A stretch of 64,000 bases of DNA from Sphingobacterium allocomposti (GCF_008124885.1 NZ_VNHX01000007.1:62001-126000); one strand, 5' to 3'; positions 17,014 to 27,187 are shown, counted from the first letter of the stretch. Program-made: numbers and translations. The notes: generated by a model from the letters alone, not told the origin.

Positions 17014-19494
17014 TTAATAGGGATCTACATCAATCGAAATACGAATCCCTCTATTTGCTTTATCCTGTTCAAACTGCAAGATAGCTTGCCGGATCAGTTC
17101 CTTGACTTTGGCAATACTTACATTGTTGCGTTCTATCTTTAAGGTAACTGTTTGTATAAAGTGATTCCGGATCCGCGAGATCAATGGCGGCTCCGGGCCG
17201 AGGACCCTACTGCCCAGCTGTACGCGGAGCAGATCCGCCATCCGTAGCGCTCCATCATGCACCACCTGCATATCCGTATGTTTCAGGTCTACCTTTATCA
17301 GCCTATAAAACGGCGGATACAGATAATTCTTCCGTTCTTTTACTTCGGTCATAAACATAGCCTCGTAGTCGTGCTGTATCACCTGTTCGAGCACGCGGTG
17401 GTTCGGTGTATACGTCTGTATGATAACTTTTCCCTCGCGCTGTCTCCGCCCTGCGCGCCCCGCCACCTGTGAAAATAACGAGAATGCGCGCTCGTAGGCC
17501 CTAAAATCGGGAAAGTTGATCATCGCATCGGCATTGATAATACCGATAAGACTGACACGCCCAAAGTCGAGCCCTTTAGCAACCATCTGCGTACCGATTA
17601 AGATGTCGAATTCGTGGTCATCGAAGGCCGAGATAATCTTGTCGAAGCCGTATTTTCCCTTCGTCGAATCCAGATCCAGCCGGCCGATTCTCGCCTGGGG
17701 GATGAGCAGCTCAAGCTCCTCTTCCACCCTCTCGGTGCCAAAACCCTTGCTCTCGATATGAGGCATCCCACAGGCCGGACACACCTGAACGGGGGGCTCC
17801 GTATGTCCGCAGTAATGGCAATGCAGATGATTTGTCGATTTATGGTATGTCAGGCTCACATCGCAGTTTATACATTTCGCCACCCAGCCGCACGTACTAC
17901 ATTGCACGAACGGCGTGTGTCCCCGCCTGTTCTGAAACAAGATAACCTGCTCCTTCCGTTCCAGGGCTTCCGTTATCTCCTTCAGCAGGATGCCGCTGAA
18001 ATAGGAAAACATCTGCTCCTTCCGTCCCTCCTCTGCGATATTGATCACCTCAATAGCCGGCAGCTTTGCATCTCCAAAACGTTCTGTCAGCGCAACCAGT
18101 CCATACTTTCCGGCTTTCGCATTGTAATAGCTTTCGATCGATGGTGTGGCCGATCCCAGCAACACTTTCGCGCCGTGTACGTACGCTAAATATATAGCGG
18201 TATCCCGGGCATGATACCGCGGTGCCGGATCATACTGCTTATACGAACTTTCGTGCTCCTCGTCGACAACGACGAGGTCCAGATCCTGAAATGGCAGGAA
18301 AATCGAAGAGCGGGCGCCGATAACGACCTTATATTCGCCCTTCAATACTTTATACCATACTTCAGCCCGTTCGTTATCGTTGAACTTCGAGTGGTACACA
18401 CCAAGCTTTTCGCCGAAATGCAACTTCAGTCTATCGGTAATCTGGGTGGTCAGCGCGATTTCGGGCAACAGGTACAGTACATTTTTTCCCCGTTGAAGCA
18501 CCTCTTCAATTAGACGGATATATAGCTGCGTCTTTCCTGACGCCGTAACGCCATGCAGCAGCACAACGTCTTTTTCCCGAAATTCCTGTTTAACCCGCTC
18601 AAACGCCTCCTGCTGTTTCTCATTGAAGACAAAGGCTGACGTTACTTCGACCTCCTCGCCGCCCAGCCGTGACACTATTTTCTCTTCTGTACGAAAAACG
18701 CCTTTTTCGATAAGCGAAGTGACAACAGACGAGCCTACCCCTGTTGCCTCCATAATATCTTGTCTCGTCACCTCCGTTTTCGTCTTCCGCAGCTGCAGAA
18801 AGGCCAGCACCGCATCCTGCTGCTTAGGTGCCCGGTTAAGGGAATCCAGCAGGATACGCACCGCTTCCCCATCAGCAAATTCCGGCGCAAAAACGAGAAA
18901 AGATTTCCGCTTTGGTTTAAACTTATCTTTTATCTCTTCGGATATCAGGATATATCCCTGGTCGAACAGCGATTTCAACAGGGGAAAGACCGTTTTCTGA
19001 CCGAGGAGTTTAATAATGTCATTCACCGTAAGTTCGCTGGCGACCTCCAAAGCCTCCATAACCATATATCCTTTATCGGAAAGCAGGGACCGATCCAGAT
19101 CTTCGCGCCCCGAAGCCACAATCTTCGTCTCGCTCGCCATCTTCATGACAGCGGGCAGAGCGGCCTGCATCACCTCGCCCATATAGCACATATAGTAGTC
19201 GGCCATCCACTCCCAGAGGGCCAGTTGGGCGGCGTCTACCACAGCATGCTCATCGATAAGGTTCAAGATATATTTGGCCTCATAATTTAACGGAGCTTCC
19301 GATGAAATCCGATAAATAACGGCCGAATAAATCTTGTTCCGGCCAAACTGAACGATCACCCGTTTTCCTACAGCGACCTGTGCGTTCCATTCCAAGGGCA
19401 CACGGTACGTATAGGTCTTCGCTATGTGCAGCGGCAAAATAACCTCTACAAATAAGGTTTCACGGTCCAGCTGAAATAATGAGGCTTCCGACAT
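17014..19494 (-). CDS. priA: Primosomal replication restart helicase PriA
   Basis: DNA helicase that reloads the replisome at stalled forks. Features in order: N-terminal 3'-end-binding domain (VEVILPLHIAKTYTYRVP), Walker A GVTASGKTQ, Walker B DEEH in VVVDEEHESSYKQYDP, then paired cysteines for two zinc sites (CSTCGWVAKCINC and CHYCG...CPAC), and helicase motifs V-VI (GTQMVAKGLDF, QVAGRAGR). Start chosen at 19494 (MSEASLF, 826 residues); an in-frame ATG at 19530 would add 12 atypical residues and span a TACATTTG (-7-like) sequence at 19507-19500, so the shorter form is likelier. Confidence 0.95.
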   Translation of the reverse strand: MSEASLFQLDRETLFVEVILPLHIAKTYTYRVPLEWNAQVAVGKRVIVQFGRNKIYSAVIYRISSEAPLNYEAKYILNLIDEHAVVDAAQLALWEWMADYYMCYMGEVMQAALPAVMKMASETKIVASGREDLDRSLLSDKGYMVMEALEVASELTVNDIIKLLGQKTVFPLLKSLFDQGYILISEEIKDKFKPKRKSFLVFAPEFADGEAVRILLDSLNRAPKQQDAVLAFLQLRKTKTEVTRQDIMEATGVGSSVVTSLIEKGVFRTEEKIVSRLGGEEVEVTSAFVFNEKQQEAFERVKQEFREKDVVLLHGVTASGKTQLYIRLIEEVLQRGKNVLYLLPEIALTTQITDRLKLHFGEKLGVYHSKFNDNERAEVWYKVLKGEYKVVIGARSSIFLPFQDLDLVVVDEEHESSYKQYDPAPRYHARDTAIYLAYVHGAKVLLGSATPSIESYYNAKAGKYGLVALTERFGDAKLPAIEVINIAEEGRKEQMFSYFSGILLKEITEALERKEQVILFQNRRGHTPFVQCSTCGWVAKCINCDVSLTYHKSTNHLHCHYCGHTEPPVQVCPACGMPHIESKGFGTERVEEELELLIPQARIGRLDLDSTKGKYGFDKIISAFDDHEFDILIGTQMVAKGLDFGRVSLIGIINADAMINFPDFRAYERAFSLFSQVAGRAGRRQREGKVIIQTYTPNHRVLEQVIQHDYEAMFMTEVKERKNYLYPPFYRLIKVDLKHTDMQVVHDGALRMADLLRVQLGSRVLGPEPPLISRIRNHFIQTVTLKIERNNVSIAKVKELIRQAILQFEQDKANRGIRISIDVDPY

Positions 19495-19755
19495 AACAGC
19501 AAATGTAACAAAACCGCCATGTACTACCATGGCGTCATCAACGAAAAAAACAATTCTTATGAGTGGCGGATGCCGTTGCTGATGCTACGGGATTTGCTAT
19601 GCCCTAAGGCCACGCGGCCGGCTATCGCAATTTTAGAAGGCTACCCTATTTACGGGCTTCAAAGCGGAAGGATGCTAAGGTTGTCAAAAGCTGAAACGGG
19701 CATTGTGATAAACGTCCGAACGCTCCCTCCGCACACGGCAACTTACTTCAGATGT

Positions 19756-20145
19756 CTATGAGCGGTTTCGTAGGGCGGCTACAAACAGGCCGACCCAGCC
19801 GACAATAAAACAAAGCCCCCCGAGTGGAGTAACAGGACCAAGCAGTCGCATGCTTTCCATCCCGAGCAATTCCCGGACACTTAACAGGTACAAGGAGCCA
19901 GAGAATAACAGTATACCCAATGTAAAAGCAATAAACGAAACACGGATAGATGCATTCTTCGCTCTAGAAAAGGTAGACAAGAATAATAAAGCCAACGTAT
20001 GATAAAAGTGGTACTGGTTCCCCGTCTTCCAGGTATCCAGATGATAGTCACTAATTTTCCCTTCTAATCCATGTGCACCAAATGCTCCCAATATCACAGC
20101 GGTAAGCCCAAAAAAGGCCGCTGTCAATATAATTTGTTTATTCAT
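19756..20145 (-). CDS. DUF423 family small membrane protein (YgdD/YwdK-like)
   Basis: A 129-residue protein with four hydrophobic segments and the DUF423 signatures GAFGAHGL near the N-terminus, WKTGNQYHFYHTLALL, LFSGSLYLL and TPLGGLCFI near the C-terminus. The family is widespread in bacteria and lacks an established biochemical role. It stands alone between priA and the divergent beta-propeller gene. Confidence 0.9.
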   Translation of the reverse strand: MNKQIILTAAFFGLTAVILGAFGAHGLEGKISDYHLDTWKTGNQYHFYHTLALLFLSTFSRAKNASIRVSFIAFTLGILLFSGSLYLLSVRELLGMESMRLLGPVTPLGGLCFIVGWVGLFVAALRNRS

Positions 20146-20353
20146 AAAAGAGATTAAAATCTAATGTATCTTTTTTGCGCATATAAATGTATAAAATATA
20201 AGGCATATTGCGCTTAAACTTCGTGAATTTTTAAACCGTCCGCTTTGAAACGGCCGTTAGCTGCCGCACGGCGCGGGTACTCTACCAAAATTCAGGGAGA
20301 TCAAACAAATACACTTTATTTTTTTATTTTTGGGTAGATACAGGCTTAGTGCG

Positions 20354-22975
20354 ATGAGAAACACGATTATAACAACGATTTTACTATTCATAGCGGTCAT
20401 TGGAGCTTCCATATATTATTTCGCCAATCTGGACGGTGACAAAAAGAAGACACTACGTCCCATGACCTTTCTTCCAAAAGAGACCTTCCTCATCGCAACC
20501 CTAAACAATGATGCCACATCCGACAATATATTTAAGGACTTCGAGATATTCGACGCACTCGTTGGCAGCGAAGCTATACAGCGATGGACATCATTGAAAG
20601 CGAAAATCCTGAGAAATGCCTCCTTACAACCTTATGTAGACGGTGTCGAAATGTACATATCTTTTCACCCTGAAAAAGAACAGATCACACCTCTATTTAC
20701 CATCCCCACGCTGACTCCTGTCGAGAAAGCAGATCTTCCGGCCATCGTCGATGAGCTCCGAAAAACCTATCAGGTAACGCAAAAGGATACGCTGGGCAGC
20801 CGGTTTTTTAGCTTTTCCGGAGAGGAAGCAGCAGACGTGTTTCATGTACTTTACCATGAGGGGATATTTTTTGCCTCTTACTCCGCCCCCCTTCTGCATC
20901 AGATTTTAGACGACAACGCGGCCAAGCTGGAAAAAGCGCATATAGATTACTTCATAGACAACAACAACCGGAACTCACCGATGAGTGTCTATTTTATACA
21001 TGATCAGATTCCGCAGATCGCTAAGCAGGTATTACGCCGTAAGTCAGGCGATACGCTGGGCCTCTTTGAACAACTTGGCGGAAAATCTGCATGGAATCTG
21101 AATTTTAAAAACGACGCACTGATACTCAGCGGCGAGAGTGAGACTTCCGGAAAAAAAGACAACTACCTTGAAATATACGGGCATCAAGCGAAGACGACCC
21201 AAAGTTTGTATAACGTCTTTCCCGAGAGCACAGCCAGCTACCTATCATTCGCGATCAGCGATACCGCGCGGTTCAGACAAGATCTGACGGCGTTATTCAC
21301 GGCGAGGCAGGAGCTGGATCAGCTTCAGCAGCAATTCTCCCAGATCAAGAGAGATAAAGGCGTATCGTTCGAGACCGATTTGCGTCCGGCATTCGGACGG
21401 GAGTTTGCTGTTGTCGAGCAGAGCAACCAAACGACGTTGGCCTTTGTGGTGCTGGCCGACACAGCAGCGTGGAGACAGGCTGCGGCGCCCATTGTGTCGG
21501 AAGTCGCAGATTCCATATACCGGTTCAACCACGCCAATATACCGTATGCCCTATTCGGAGACCCGTTAAAAGCATTCTCCCGCCCCTATTTCATACGCCT
21601 AAAGAACATCTTGGTGCTGGCTAATCACCAAAGCCTGCTTCACACCTATCAGCAGGACTGGCGGCGGTCGGACCTGCTGATCAACACGCTGGGATTCAAA
21701 AATTTCGAGCGAATACAAGGGAATGAAGCCAATATAACCTACTTCCTCCGTACGCGGACGGCAGCAGGTACGGTCAGCAATTTATTAAAGCCCGCATACG
21801 CAAAAAACTTTCAGGACAAGGACAATTTTGGCTACCAAGATTTCTACTCCTGGTCGGTCCAGATATCGGGAAACAGCGGAACGTTTCTTTCCAGTATCTA
21901 TGGCATATACAAAAGCAAAAGCGCTTTAGGCGCTACGCCGGCGTGGACCTATGCGTTTGAGAACCGCCCAATAACGGCTCCCGCCGTGTTTGAACATTCC
22001 GATACCAGCCAGTTCATCCTCATTCAGGAACAGGATCATACCGTGCATGCGATCCATCCGACAGGAAAAAAACTGTGGTCGGCGGTTTTCCATGGCCGGA
22101 TCGTCGGGCAAACCCAGCAGCTGGCGGACCGTTCGCTTGTTTCGGTTACGGACCGTAATCAACTGTATCGCTTTGATCCTTTTGGCAACTCCCTCCCGGG
22201 CTTTTCATTACATATGCCTTACGAGCCTTCGTACTCGCCGACCATCGCTCAGGTAGGCCGGGAGCAGCTGATATTTGTTCCGGCCGGCCGACGTATAGCT
22301 GTATATACCCTCGAAGGCAAAAAAGTAACGGATTGGGATCATGTCGAACTGGACGGCCGCATATTATTCGACATCAAAGTTAAAAACGACCGTGTATTCG
22401 TGGGCACCGACCGCGGACACTTCTATCAGTTTGGTGCGGACGGCGAACTGCAAAAAGAAGTCGTAATCGAGGGAAGCCATTTTAAAAACCCCATTGGACT
22501 GGCCGACAACACACAAAAGCAAACCGCCATTTACGCAGTGGATACAGCGGGAAATCTGTTATCAATCGACTTCGAGCACACACCTGCGAAAAGTAGCCTG
22601 GGCGCTTCGGCCCCCGAAGCTATCGTCGCGTTTTCGCCACAGGGGAACGAGGATGCGAGATCTATAGTGGCCATCGACCAGAAACAACTGCTGTTACGGG
22701 ACATACAGGACAGCGCGACCCACCATGAATATACCTTTACGCAGATCATCGAGGACCGTCCACAGCTGTTTGCCGCAAACGGTGGAGGCCGCCTCCTTGG
22801 GATCGCAGTTCGTGGCAGTTCACTGATATACCTTTTCGACGAACAAGGAGAACTTCTGGACGGGTTTCCCGTAGAGGCACTGCCCGGCTTTTACTACGGA
22901 AAGATAGACTATAACAGCGCTCCTTACCTGTTATGTATACGTCGGGATAAAAAGCTGTATGCTTTTAAAAACTGA
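20354..22975 (+). CDS. Large membrane-anchored protein with C-terminal PQQ-like beta-propeller, function unknown
   Basis: About 873 residues. The N-terminus has one membrane segment (residues about 4-24, IITTILLFIAVIGASIYYFA), so the rest is probably periplasmic. The first two thirds resemble no family I can name with certainty, though the layout recalls DUF3352-type proteins. From about residue 540 onward there are repeated strands of the PQQ-enzyme/WD type (AWTYAFENRPITAPAV, GKKLWSAVFHGRIVG, FVGTDRGHFYQFGADGE), suggesting an eight-bladed propeller. I chose the ATG at 20354; a TATTTTTG (-7-like) at 20325-20332 lies just upstream and overlaps a possible TTG start at 20330. It is probably monocistronic, with a bidirectional hairpin downstream. 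Confidence 0.75.
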   Translation: MRNTIITTILLFIAVIGASIYYFANLDGDKKKTLRPMTFLPKETFLIATLNNDATSDNIFKDFEIFDALVGSEAIQRWTSLKAKILRNASLQPYVDGVEMYISFHPEKEQITPLFTIPTLTPVEKADLPAIVDELRKTYQVTQKDTLGSRFFSFSGEEAADVFHVLYHEGIFFASYSAPLLHQILDDNAAKLEKAHIDYFIDNNNRNSPMSVYFIHDQIPQIAKQVLRRKSGDTLGLFEQLGGKSAWNLNFKNDALILSGESETSGKKDNYLEIYGHQAKTTQSLYNVFPESTASYLSFAISDTARFRQDLTALFTARQELDQLQQQFSQIKRDKGVSFETDLRPAFGREFAVVEQSNQTTLAFVVLADTAAWRQAAAPIVSEVADSIYRFNHANIPYALFGDPLKAFSRPYFIRLKNILVLANHQSLLHTYQQDWRRSDLLINTLGFKNFERIQGNEANITYFLRTRTAAGTVSNLLKPAYAKNFQDKDNFGYQDFYSWSVQISGNSGTFLSSIYGIYKSKSALGATPAWTYAFENRPITAPAVFEHSDTSQFILIQEQDHTVHAIHPTGKKLWSAVFHGRIVGQTQQLADRSLVSVTDRNQLYRFDPFGNSLPGFSLHMPYEPSYSPTIAQVGREQLIFVPAGRRIAVYTLEGKKVTDWDHVELDGRILFDIKVKNDRVFVGTDRGHFYQFGADGELQKEVVIEGSHFKNPIGLADNTQKQTAIYAVDTAGNLLSIDFEHTPAKSSLGASAPEAIVAFSPQGNEDARSIVAIDQKQLLLRDIQDSATHHEYTFTQIIEDRPQLFAANGGGRLLGIAVRGSSLIYLFDEQGELLDGFPVEALPGFYYGKIDYNSAPYLLCIRRDKKLYAFKN

Positions 22976-23094
22976 GCAAACGACGCCGGATAAAAAACGG
23001 CGGTTTTATCGGGGACACAACAACCACAGGATGCAGCATGAAAACCGTAAATTTGTAGGACCCGCCGGGTTGCGCAAGCCACTAAGGATTAACA

Positions 23095-23123
23095 TTTTTT
23101 TAAGCATTCTTATGCTTAAAAAA
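23095..23123. terminator. Symmetric terminator hairpin
   Basis: Stem TTTTTTAAGCAT / ATGCTTAAAAAA (12 pairs) around a 4-base loop. The T- and A-tracts on both sides make it usable in either direction. It closes the beta-propeller gene; a TAGGTTTG (-7-like) sequence for nrnA begins 25 bases later at 23148. Confidence 0.8.
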
Positions 23124-23171
23124 TTTCCTTAACCAATAAAATTATAGTAGGTTTGCAAACTTAGAATACAT

Positions 23172-24182
23172 ATGCTGACAGGAGAAAATAATTTACAGTT
23201 ACTCGCTACACCTAAAAACATTGTTGTTACCACCCATCACAAACCAGATGGAGACGCACTAGGCTCTTCATTAGGTTTATACCACTGGCTGAAGGCTAAA
23301 GGACATGTTGTACAGATCGTGTTATCGTCGGATTTTCCTTCCTTTTTAGATTGGATGCCGGGCAGCGAGCAAGTAATTATTTATCCACAGGCTCCCGACG
23401 TGGCCGAGAAGCTGCTGAAAGAGGCCGACATCATTTTCTGCTTAGACTATAGCGCACTAAGCCGTACAAACGTGCTAGAACCGATTATCCGTTTAGCTGA
23501 AGGGCAGAAGTGGATGATTGATCATCATCTGGATCCCGAAGATTTTGCTGCCGTAAGCTATTGGGATCCGAACGCCGCCGCAACGGCCCAACTGATATAC
23601 ACCTTTATCTGCGACGTTAATGGCGACCGCGGGGCGCTGACGTCCGATATTGCAACGTGTCTATATGCAGGCATCATGACAGACACGGGATCATTCCGGT
23701 TTCGTTCGACCACCGCAGCGGTACACCAGATTATTGCCCAATTAATTGAAGCTGGCGCAAAAAACTGGGAGATTCACGAGTATGTATATAATAGCTCAAC
23801 GGAAAACCGTCTGAAGTTTTTGGGCTACTGCCTATTAAACTGCCTCGAAGTTATTCCTGAATACAACACGGCGATCTTTGCCGTGACCAAAGACGATCTC
23901 GAGAAGTTCGAGGTTACCACGGGCGACACCGAGGGGCTGGTGAATTACGCATTATCCGTTAAAGGCATTCGATTAGCTGCGTTATTTATTGACAGAACCG
24001 AATTAATTAAATTATCTTTGCGATCAATTGGCGAGATTCCATGCAATGAAATCTGTAAAAAGTATTTCAACGGAGGAGGACACCTGAATGCGTCGGGAGG
24101 CAGTTCCAACGAGGAATTAGGCGCCGTCGTTAACAAGTTTAAATCGATATTACCAGAATATAAAGAAATATTAACAAAATAA
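23172..24182 (+). CDS. nrnA: DHH/DHHA1 phosphoesterase, NrnA-like oligoribonuclease/pAp phosphatase
   Basis: NrnA proteins degrade short oligoribonucleotides and dephosphorylate 3'-phosphoadenosine 5'-phosphate. The 336-residue protein has the manganese-binding motifs HHKPDGDALGSS (22-33), DYSALSR, and the DHH triad at 117-119, followed by a DHHA1 domain ending in FNGGGHLNASGG. Length is typical. A TAGGTTTG (-7-like) element at 23148-23155 lies 16 bases before the ATG. The FKBP gene follows after 21 bases, so the two may be co-transcribed. Confidence 0.92.
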   Translation: MLTGENNLQLLATPKNIVVTTHHKPDGDALGSSLGLYHWLKAKGHVVQIVLSSDFPSFLDWMPGSEQVIIYPQAPDVAEKLLKEADIIFCLDYSALSRTNVLEPIIRLAEGQKWMIDHHLDPEDFAAVSYWDPNAAATAQLIYTFICDVNGDRGALTSDIATCLYAGIMTDTGSFRFRSTTAAVHQIIAQLIEAGAKNWEIHEYVYNSSTENRLKFLGYCLLNCLEVIPEYNTAIFAVTKDDLEKFEVTTGDTEGLVNYALSVKGIRLAALFIDRTELIKLSLRSIGEIPCNEICKKYFNGGGHLNASGGSSNEELGAVVNKFKSILPEYKEILTK

Positions 24183-24203
24183 CTTAGTGATTATATCAAC
24201 AAA

Positions 24204-25163
24204 ATGAAGAAATCAATTTTATTCCTATCGGCAGCTGTCACCTTGTTAGCGACTGCAGCTTGTCAGAATTTTAAGAAGGGCGACGGCGGTCTCGAATATA
24301 AAATCGTAGAAGATGCCGGAGGCGAGAAAGCAAAAGCCGGAGACCTATTATCCGTTGACATGATTGTCAAGTCAGACCGAAAAGATTCTTTACTGCAAAG
24401 TACATATGATATTGGCCTGCCGCAGATTGTAAATATAGCTCCAGATTCTATTCCGGGCTTATATCCAGGCGATTATAACTCGATGTTCAAATTACTCGGC
24501 GAGGGCGATAGCGCTATCTTCCGCTTAAATCTGGATACGATGGCTGCGAAGACCGGACAACCAAAGCCTGAATTTGCGGACAAGTTTGTTACCTTCACCA
24601 TCAAAGTAAGAAAGCATTTCAAAAAAGGCAACCTAACCGATTCAGCCTTATACGCTCAGATCGACCAATATTTCAAGGGTGAGATCGAAGGACTTAAAAA
24701 AGCCGAAGAGGGCAAACTGGCCGGATATATTGCCAGCAACAAGCTAGAGCCGAAGAAAACAGCATCAGGTCTGCAATATGTTGTTTCGTCTGAAGGAAGC
24801 GGAAACAAGCCTGCGGTTGGCGACACGGTGGTTGTTAACTACACCGGTACACTGGTATCAGGAAAAGTATTTGACACCAACAACGCTGACATCGCAAAGA
24901 AAAACAACACGTTTAACCCGATGCGTCAATACGAACCTATCCGTTTCCGTCTTGGACACGATCCAGTTATCCAAGGGTGGACAGAAGGCCTACAGTTGTT
25001 CAGCAAAGGAACAAAAGCGACGTTATTGGTACCTTCTAGCTTAGGTTATGGCGAACGTGGCGGCGGTGCTATTCCTCCATATGCGCCGTTAGTGTTCGAT
25101 GTGGAACTGGTAGACATCATTCCTGGTCCGAAAGCACCGGCAGACTCTACAGCAAACAACTAA
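24204..25163 (+). CDS. FKBP-type peptidyl-prolyl isomerase, lipoprotein
   Basis: A 319-residue secreted folding factor that isomerises proline bonds. It begins with a lipoprotein signal peptide whose lipobox ends LATAAC, so Cys20 would be lipidated. It carries a divergent FKBP-like region (about 40-135), a helical linker, and a canonical C-terminal FKBP domain (about 190-312) with GDTVVVNYTGTLVSGKVFDTN, VIQGWTEGLQLFSKG and PSSLGYGERGGGAIPPYAPLVFDVEL. The tail PKAPADSTANN is unstructured. Ends in a strong terminator. Confidence 0.93.
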   Translation: MKKSILFLSAAVTLLATAACQNFKKGDGGLEYKIVEDAGGEKAKAGDLLSVDMIVKSDRKDSLLQSTYDIGLPQIVNIAPDSIPGLYPGDYNSMFKLLGEGDSAIFRLNLDTMAAKTGQPKPEFADKFVTFTIKVRKHFKKGNLTDSALYAQIDQYFKGEIEGLKKAEEGKLAGYIASNKLEPKKTASGLQYVVSSEGSGNKPAVGDTVVVNYTGTLVSGKVFDTNNADIAKKNNTFNPMRQYEPIRFRLGHDPVIQGWTEGLQLFSKGTKATLLVPSSLGYGERGGGAIPPYAPLVFDVELVDIIPGPKAPADSTANN

Positions 25164-25184
25164 GTATCTTATCAGATTAACAAT

Positions 25185-25219
25185 AAAAACGCGGGATTAT
25201 TATTAATCTCGCGTTTTTT
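25185..25219 (+). terminator. Rho-independent terminator after the FKBP gene
   Basis: Fifteen-pair stem AAAAACGCGGGATTA / TAATCTCGCGTTTTT with one G-T pair and a 4-base loop, ending in six T residues. Confidence 0.92.
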
Positions 25220-25283
25220 CGTATTACGCTATGTCTTCTTATACGAAAGTCCTAAATTTAGCCGCGTTATCTTTTATATAGCT

Positions 25284-26066
25284 ATGTCTTTTGAACCATA
25301 TGTCCTAACGGATACACACACACATATATATTACCACGCAGGAACCGGGAAACTGGAAGAACAGATGCAGCGGTGTTTCGACCACCGTATCGAAAGGCTG
25401 TTTTTACCAAATGTAGACACGGAGTCTGTTTCTGCCGTATTCCAAACGGTAAACGACTATCCCGAACATTGCTTTCCGATGTTAGGCCTTCACCCCTGTT
25501 CGGTCAAGGAATCGTACAAAGACGACCTTCGGCAGCTGGAGCACCTACTCTCTGTGCATAAGGTATATGCCATTGGCGAAATCGGCCTTGACCTGTATTG
25601 GGACAAAAGTACGCTGGCGTTTCAAAAAGAGGCATTCCGCATACAGGTCGGTTGGGCGAAATCCCTCGGTCTTCCAATCGATATACACTGCCGCGAAGCA
25701 TTCGATGAACTCTTCGTGCTCCTGAACGAGTTGAAAGACGACAGGCTATTCGGCGTCCTTCACTGTTTCACGGGCAACCTACAGCAGGCCCATCAGGCTA
25801 TTGAACTCGGCTTCTCGCTGGGAATCGGCGGCGTGGTCACATTCAAAAGGGCCGGCTTAGATCTCGTTGTAAAAGAAATAGATCTCTCGCATATCGTATT
25901 GGAAACGGACGCCCCCTACCTCGCGCCCGTACCCTTCCGGGGAAAAGAAAACGAAAGCAGCTATCTGCACCATATCGCCCAAAAAGTCGCCGACCTACAC
26001 GAAGTCGACCTGGCTACCGTCGCCAAAATCACGACCGAAAACGCTAAAAAAATATTTGGGATTTAA
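25284..26066 (+). CDS. tatD: TatD family metal-dependent hydrolase (DNase)
   Basis: TatD proteins are TIM-barrel metallohydrolases with 3'-5' exonuclease activity. The 260-residue protein has metal ligands H12 and H14 (DTHTH), GEIGLDLYWD, the histidine in IDIHCREA, HCFTG, and LETDAPYLAP near the end. The length is normal. The ATG at 25284 follows the FKBP terminator, and ansA starts 9 bases after the tatD stop, so tatD and ansA form a two-gene unit. Confidence 0.93.
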   Translation: MSFEPYVLTDTHTHIYYHAGTGKLEEQMQRCFDHRIERLFLPNVDTESVSAVFQTVNDYPEHCFPMLGLHPCSVKESYKDDLRQLEHLLSVHKVYAIGEIGLDLYWDKSTLAFQKEAFRIQVGWAKSLGLPIDIHCREAFDELFVLLNELKDDRLFGVLHCFTGNLQQAHQAIELGFSLGIGGVVTFKRAGLDLVVKEIDLSHIVLETDAPYLAPVPFRGKENESSYLHHIAQKVADLHEVDLATVAKITTENAKKIFGI

Positions 26067-26075
26067 GCATTAACC

Positions 26076-27098
26076 ATGCAGAACATATTTATTATTTACA
26101 CAGGTGGAACCATAGGAATGGTTAAAGATCCGGATACCGGCACCTTCGTCCCGTTTGACTTCGAGCTGATCGCGAGAAACCTACCCGATCTGGCCCGATT
26201 AAATTATAGACTGACCGTACACTCCTTTACGCCGATCATCGACTCTTCGAACATGAAGCCATCAATATGGTTGGAAATGGCCCAGATTATCAAAGACAAC
26301 TATGAACATTACGACGGCTTTGTCATCTTACATGGATCAGACACGATGTCGTTCTCGGCTTCCATCTTAAGCTTTATGCTGGAAGGACTACAAAAGCCGG
26401 TTATTCTTTCCGGATCTCAGCTGCCAATCGGCGAAATACGAACCGACGCAAGGGAAAACATGATGACAGCCTTGGAAATCGCATCGGCTAAAGAGAATGG
26501 AAAGGCCATCATCCAGGAGGTATGTATACTTTTTGATAACAAGCTGTTCCGCGGAAACCGGTCGTTCAAATACAATTCGGCAAAATTTGAAGCGTTCCGC
26601 TCGCCCAACTATCCCGTACTGGCAGAAGCCGGCATACACATCAACTACAACCGGGAGGCCCTGCTCGATAATACCGATAAGGAATTTATCCTGCACACCG
26701 AACTCGACAACCGCGTGGGCGTTCTAAAGCTTTTTCCGGGCATCAGTCCCGACTTCATACGTGCTATACTCGACGCCGACGTCCGCAGTATCGTCATGGA
26801 GACATTCGGATCGGGCAACACAATGACCGACGAATGGTTTTTAGATATGTTGGCGGCCGCAGTAAAAAATGGCAAGAATATCCTCGACATTTCGCAATGT
26901 AAGGTAGGATCGGTTGAGCTGGGCAGGTACGAGACATCTCAAGGACTGAAAGCTATCGGCGTTCTAAACGGGTACGATATGACGTTCGAAGCCGCCGTTA
27001 CCAAGTTGATGTATCTACAGGGACAATTTGATGATCAGGAATCCGTAGCATATTGGGTCGAAAAGAACATTCGCGGTGAACTGACAGTAAACGACTAA
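26076..27098 (+). CDS. ansA: Type I (cytoplasmic) L-asparaginase
   Basis: Hydrolyses L-asparagine to aspartate and ammonia. The 340-residue protein has the first catalytic threonine in YTGGTIGM (T12), the second signature HGSDTMSFSAS (86-96) with the catalytic Thr-Asp pair, and a C-terminal domain of the AnsA type. No signal peptide is present, which fits the cytoplasmic enzyme. It follows tatD by 9 bases. Confidence 0.94.
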   Translation: MQNIFIIYTGGTIGMVKDPDTGTFVPFDFELIARNLPDLARLNYRLTVHSFTPIIDSSNMKPSIWLEMAQIIKDNYEHYDGFVILHGSDTMSFSASILSFMLEGLQKPVILSGSQLPIGEIRTDARENMMTALEIASAKENGKAIIQEVCILFDNKLFRGNRSFKYNSAKFEAFRSPNYPVLAEAGIHINYNREALLDNTDKEFILHTELDNRVGVLKLFPGISPDFIRAILDADVRSIVMETFGSGNTMTDEWFLDMLAAAVKNGKNILDISQCKVGSVELGRYETSQGLKAIGVLNGYDMTFEAAVTKLMYLQGQFDDQESVAYWVEKNIRGELTVND

Positions 27099-27121
27099 AC
27101 GGGCAAAAAGACCGATAGAAA

Positions 27122-27157
27122 AAGAGGTTGGTGAACTGCGTCACCAAACCTCCTCTT
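27122..27157. terminator. Terminator between convergent ansA and the DUF1275 gene
   Basis: Imperfect stem GAGGTTGGTGA / TCACCAAACCTC with one bulged A and a 6-base loop, flanked by AAA on the left and CTT on the right. Confidence 0.65.
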
Positions 27158-27187
27158 ACTATACATATAATCAACCGTTTTCTTTTT

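Noticed and set aside
19500..19507. TACATTTG as proof of a leaderless priA transcript
   Set aside because: No TTG at the proper spacing (nearest at 31 bases), so it is only a possible -7 element.
19519..19761. 80-codon plus-strand open frame between priA and the DUF423 gene
   Set aside because: No recognisable domain; it overlaps the priA start region and the DUF423 stop, and I could not support it as a gene.
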